From assembly GCA_035510795.1 (NCBI GenBank), contig DATKGL010000018.1, positions 1-15,700 on the forward strand: 15,700 nt of DNA, given 5' to 3'. This document shows positions 13,088 through 15,700 of this stretch, in pieces. Numbering within the stretch: position 1 is the first letter of the stretch; every line of letters starts with the position of its first letter. Source of the DNA: DATKGL01 sp035510795. GTDB taxonomy: Bacteria > Patescibacteriota > Saccharimonadia > Saccharimonadales > UBA4665. The notes below the pieces were generated by a model. It was given only the letters and a program-made list of their open reading frames with translations. It made no database searches and was not told the DNA's origin. A program made the translations under genes and the position numbers.

Positions 13088-13447
13088 TTAAAGCTCAAGG
13101 TTGGGCGCATCTGTAACCTCGCCCGCTTGAGTTGTGCGACCGGGAGATTCTCCAGAGTCAGTTGGCTCGAAGGATGCGTCAGGACGTGAAGGGCGCATAA
13201 ATTCTATCATTGCAAAGTTAGCAACATCTATCAAAAATTCCGTGTTGCCTGTTTCATTATATTTTGCTAAACGTTGTAGGAGGCTTGCTTGGGCATCAAC
13301 TTTTTCAGGATATGCGTCAATCACTTTGCCGAACTTAAAATAACTAACCACCATCCGGTTAACCATGCCCTGCAGGAATGGTACGGAAATTTCTGACTCG
13401 GGTCCTGAGATTCGGAGCTCTATATGACTTTGTTCTGGGTTTGCCAT
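13088..13447 (-). CDS. Conserved small protein, NTP-hydrolase-like motif, 119 aa
   Basis: Residues 30-85 read FKFGKVIDAYPEKVDAQAS, then LLQRLAKYNETGNTEFLID and VANFAMIEFMRPSRPDASF. I recall this block (KYxETGNTEFLIDVANFAMIEFM) from uncharacterised proteins of actinobacteria and their phages, some annotated as related to dATP/dGTP diphosphohydrolases or MazG-like helical proteins; the Glu/Asp-rich helices fit that, but the match is from memory and unproven. The N-terminus has strand character, and the C-terminus (87-119) is low-complexity and probably disordered. It has its own promoter with no room for a ribosome-binding site, so it is probably leaderless. It points away from the exporter gene and shares the upstream region with it. 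Confidence 0.65.
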   Translation of the reverse strand: MANPEQSHIELRISGPESEISVPFLQGMVNRMVVSYFKFGKVIDAYPEKVDAQASLLQRLAKYNETGNTEFLIDVANFAMIEFMRPSRPDASFEPTDSGESPGRTTQAGEVTDAPNLEL

Positions 13448-13456
13448 AGTATCTAG

Positions 13457-13484
13457 ATTGTATTTAAATTTTTGAACATTGCAA
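13457..13484 (-). promoter_or_regulatory. Promoter of the 13088-13447 gene
   Basis: On the minus strand TTGCAA (13484-13479), 16 bases, TACAAT (13462-13457). Only 9 bases separate the -10 from the ATG at 13447, predicting a leaderless or near-leaderless transcript. Confidence 0.6.
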
Positions 13485-13611
13485 CCATAACAACGTTATC
13501 GAACGCTTATATTTAATAGCGACGTTTACCGTTGCCCGCATTAATACATAACGGCGCTTGACCCCAGGACTTGCATTTAGCTTAGGCTTAAAAGCAAGGA
13601 ATTGCTGGTCT

Positions 13612-13621
13612 ATTCATGAAT
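13612..13621. promoter_or_regulatory. 10-bp palindrome upstream of exporter promoter
   Basis: ATTCATGAAT is a perfect palindrome ending 14 bases before the -35 box at 13636. A smaller hairpin, AGCAA-GGAA-TTGCT, lies at 13593-13606. Either could be an operator; neither is strong alone. Confidence 0.3.
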
Positions 13622-13635
13622 TGTTTTTTATAGAT

Positions 13636-13664
13636 TTGCAATAGATGACAGAACTGGGTAAAAT
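13636..13664 (+). promoter_or_regulatory. Promoter of the leader ORF and exporter
   Basis: TTGCAA (13636-13641), exactly 17 bases, TAAAAT (13659-13664), with TGGG just upstream of the -10. Predicted start of transcription near 13671 leaves a leader of about 144 bases before the exporter ATG at 13815, much longer than for other genes here. Confidence 0.65.
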
Positions 13665-13689
13665 AAACGGCAGCTTTATTAACTAACGG

Positions 13690-13812
13690 AAAGGGCAAAT
13701 AATATGTCAGTAAATCTCAAACAAATATTTAGCGCCCTTTTTGTGGGTTAAAAATTCTACTTAAGACAAACTTCCAAATTAATAAATTTATAAAAAGTAG
13801 CAGGAGCTACTT
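13690..13812 (+). promoter_or_regulatory. Structured leader, candidate attenuator
   Basis: Three pairings are visible. (a) AAAGGGC (13690-13696), the ribosome-binding site of the leader ORF, pairs with GCCCTTT (13734-13740) inside that ORF, extendable by two G-U pairs. (b) AAGTAGC-AGGA-GCTACTT (13795-13812) is a perfect 7-bp hairpin with the exporter's AGGA in its loop, 8 bases before the ATG. (c) CTACTT (13757-13762) could instead take AAGTAG (13795-13800), competing with (b). The arrangement resembles translational attenuators controlled by a leader peptide; the mechanism is inferred, the pairings are seen. Confidence 0.5.
13704..13751 (+). CDS. Candidate leader peptide, 15 aa
   Basis: The ORF encodes MSVNLKQIFSALFVG, starts 8 bases after AAAGGG and ends 63 bases before the ABC exporter. 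It lies wholly in the transcript leader predicted from the promoter at 13636. Leader peptides of this size precede some antibiotic-resistance and ABC genes and control them by ribosome stalling. The peptide resembles no known stalling sequence that I can name. Its coding sequence pairs with its own ribosome-binding site. Confidence 0.4.
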   Translation: MSVNLKQIFSALFVG

Positions 13813-13814
13813 CT

Positions 13815-15593
13815 ATGGCAAAACTCATTACAAATAAAACCCTTCTTTTCTATTGGGATCATGTGTCGAGATACCCGAAATATCTTATCGGTATCTGTAT
13901 TAATGTCCCGTTGACGGTTTTTGTTTATCAGTTTTTGCCGCCGCTAATTGTCGCCAACGTCTTGAATAGACTGAGCGAGCATAGCTATCAGCCGCATCGA
14001 ATCTGGGCAAGCTTTGGATCGAGCCTTGTTGAATATGCCCTTCTAGTTTTATTTGGCGGAGTTGTCATGTGGCGAATAACCGACTTATTTGACTGGAAAC
14101 TCGAGGCCGGAGTTGAAAGAGATATCTCGCGCAGAATCTTCAATCATCTGCTATCGCAGAGTGCTAACTTCCATTCAAATACCTTCAGCGGTGCTCTGGT
14201 TTCAAAGACAAATAAAATCATGAGTAGCTATATTCGTTTCGCAGATACAACAGTCTTTCAGGTCATTCCGCTACTTTCAAGTTTGGTATTTACTTTAATA
14301 ATTCTGTCAACCAGAGCTCCTCTCTTTGTGACCATCTTGCTGTTATTCTCAATTTTCTACATCATCAGCGCCATATTAATCTCCCGGGCAGTTCGTCGGC
14401 TGAGCGCCATTCAGGCCAACGCCGAGAGTACGCAAACGGGATATTTAGCAGATGCGATCATAAATGTAATGGCTATAAAGAGTTTTGCTGGCGGCCTGTT
14501 TGAAAAAAAGGAATTTGGAAAAATCACCAGCAATACCCAACGGCGGACATTAGACGTGATGCGCGGCAGCCGGTATCAGCTTATTTATCTAACGTCGATC
14601 ACGAATACGATCTCAGCACTAGCTTTGGTCATGGCGGTAGTTGGGGTTATGGTCTTCAAATCCAACTTAGCTACTGTATTTTTAATTCTTACTTACACCG
14701 CCAGCATTGCTAACCAGCTCTTTGCCTTTGGGACCAACTCGCTCAGAAACTATAACCGAGCATTTGGTGACGCTAACGACATGGTCCAGATATTATCAAT
14801 TGAACCAGAAGTTAAAGATCCGCTCAATCCTGAAAAGAACAGGATTAAACAAGGTTATATACAATTTGTTGACGTTAATTTCACCCATGATGGCGCAGGC
14901 GGAATATTATTTGAAAAATTAAATGTCGAGATTAAGCCTGGTGAAAAAGTCGGGCTCGTCGGCCACTCCGGGTCAGGAAAAACTACGTTTATGCGCTTAA
15001 TGCTCCGCTTTAACGATATTGATGGTGGTGAGATTTTAATTGACGGACAAAACATCGCCCATATCGCACAAGATGATTTACGCAAGAGTATTGCCTATGT
15101 TCCGCAGGAACCAATAATGTTTCACCGAAGCTTGCTTGAAAATATTAATTACGGGCGTCAAGACGCAACTAAGGAAGAGGTGATCCAAGCCGCCAAAATG
15201 GCGCACGCCCATGATTTTATTTTACAACTACCGGAAGGTTATAACACATTGGTTGGAGAAAGAGGTGTTAAGTTGTCGGGCGGCCAACGCCAGCGAATTG
15301 CGATCGCCCGGGCAATGCTAAAGGATGCGCCAATATTAGTATTGGACGAGGCAACAAGCGCTCTAGATTCAGACAGCGAGGTATTAATCCAAGATAGTCT
15401 CTGGAAGCTGATGGAAGGCCGGACGGCGATTGTCATTGCTCACCGTTTAAGCACCATCCAAAAAATGGACCGGATAATAGTCTTAGAGGATGGCAAGATT
15501 GAAGAAGAAGGAAAGCACAAAGACCTGCTTGCCAGCGGCGGCACCTATGCTAAACTCTGGGCACATCAATCCGGCGGGTTTATTGACGAATAA
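13815..15593 (+). CDS. ABC exporter, homodimer-type half-transporter
   Basis: A 592-residue MsbA-like half-exporter: membrane domain with six helices (about 22-50, 68-88, 145-166, 168-192, 255-280, 284-305), then an ATPase domain from about residue 345. Every catalytic motif is canonical: Walker A GHSGSGKTT (383-391), Q-loop Gln431, signature LSGGQ (487-491), Walker B ILVLDE with Glu512, His543 in IAHRLST. Unlike the pair at 5456-9258 it needs no partner, so a homodimer is expected. The start has AGGAG (13802-13806) held in a hairpin loop. It is preceded by a leader ORF and structured leader. Family members export lipids, peptides or drugs; nothing here fixes the substrate. Confidence 0.92.
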   Translation: MAKLITNKTLLFYWDHVSRYPKYLIGICINVPLTVFVYQFLPPLIVANVLNRLSEHSYQPHRIWASFGSSLVEYALLVLFGGVVMWRITDLFDWKLEAGVERDISRRIFNHLLSQSANFHSNTFSGALVSKTNKIMSSYIRFADTTVFQVIPLLSSLVFTLIILSTRAPLFVTILLLFSIFYIISAILISRAVRRLSAIQANAESTQTGYLADAIINVMAIKSFAGGLFEKKEFGKITSNTQRRTLDVMRGSRYQLIYLTSITNTISALALVMAVVGVMVFKSNLATVFLILTYTASIANQLFAFGTNSLRNYNRAFGDANDMVQILSIEPEVKDPLNPEKNRIKQGYIQFVDVNFTHDGAGGILFEKLNVEIKPGEKVGLVGHSGSGKTTFMRLMLRFNDIDGGEILIDGQNIAHIAQDDLRKSIAYVPQEPIMFHRSLLENINYGRQDATKEEVIQAAKMAHAHDFILQLPEGYNTLVGERGVKLSGGQRQRIAIARAMLKDAPILVLDEATSALDSDSEVLIQDSLWKLMEGRTAIVIAHRLSTIQKMDRIIVLEDGKIEEEGKHKDLLASGGTYAKLWAHQSGGFIDE

Positions 15594-15595
15594 GG

Positions 15596-15700
15596 TTATT
15601 CTTTGGTGTTGAGAGGAGGGGACGGATTTGAGATCTCTTTTGTGATAATGCCTGTCTGAACCTGATCTGTATATAGAGGGACGGTGCAGGAAAAGTTTGT
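15596..15700 (-). CDS. Possible 3' end of a minus-strand gene
   Basis: On the minus strand a frame is open from the window edge for 34 codons, ending TGIITKEISNPSPPLNTKE and a TAA at 15596-15598, two bases from the exporter's stop. The other two minus frames are also open here, so this frame is not singled out strongly. No terminator separates the two. Nothing is recognised in the translation. Confidence 0.25.
   Translation of the reverse strand, partial: TNFSCTVPLYTDQVQTGIITKEISNPSPPLNTKE

Noticed and set aside
1..15700. CRISPR array, integron or prophage module
   Set aside because: No regularly spaced short repeats, integrase or phage structural genes are visible.

Overview
The window reads as a compact, gene-dense bacterial chromosome segment, most likely from a Candidate Phyla Radiation / Patescibacteria organism, with Candidatus Saccharibacteria my best guess (moderate confidence). 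Reasons: short intergenic spaces, many small lineage-type membrane or unknown proteins, several genes whose -10 box lies only 7-10 bases before the start codon, and a mix of efflux ABC transporters with a peptidoglycan gene (alr). TGA appears to be a normal stop (ATGA overlap at 7483-7486), which argues against the code-25 SR1/Gracilibacteria lineages.

Layout. 1-1200 is a degraded mobile/repeat region: two ~110-base direct repeats (126-236 and 452-565) flank a 41-codon ORF, and the second repeat abuts a truncated IS3-family element (intact orfA, broken orfB) on the minus strand. 1239-2897 holds a predicted secreted protein of unknown function, a three-helix membrane protein and, on the minus strand, a small membrane protein with a clear terminator. 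3160-5323 (+) is an ATPase-permease pair of the ABC-2 (NatAB/YhaQP-like) type.

5456-9553 (-) is a three-gene overlapping operon: an AbrB/SpoVT-type DNA-binding protein, then the two halves of a heterodimeric ABC exporter whose motif changes split as expected for one degenerate and one catalytic ATP site. A perfect palindrome just upstream is a candidate operator. A small charged protein (9833-10120) is encoded divergently.

10231-11388 (-) is alanine racemase, followed by a ~320-base stretch with only doubtful small ORFs, a YqeG-like HAD phosphatase (11709-12299, -), an unknown probable membrane-proximal/PH-like protein (12473-13015, +), and a small conserved protein (13088-13447, -). 13815-15593 (+) is a complete homodimer-type ABC exporter half. 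Its ~144-base leader is the most interesting regulatory stretch: a strong promoter, a 15-codon leader ORF whose ribosome-binding site can pair with its own coding sequence, and a perfect hairpin presenting the exporter's Shine-Dalgarno in its tetraloop, with a competing upstream pairing partner. The last 100 bases may hold the end of a minus-strand gene.

Together the window is dominated by export: three separate ABC systems, two with visible regulatory apparatus of their own. Substrates cannot be read from the sequence.
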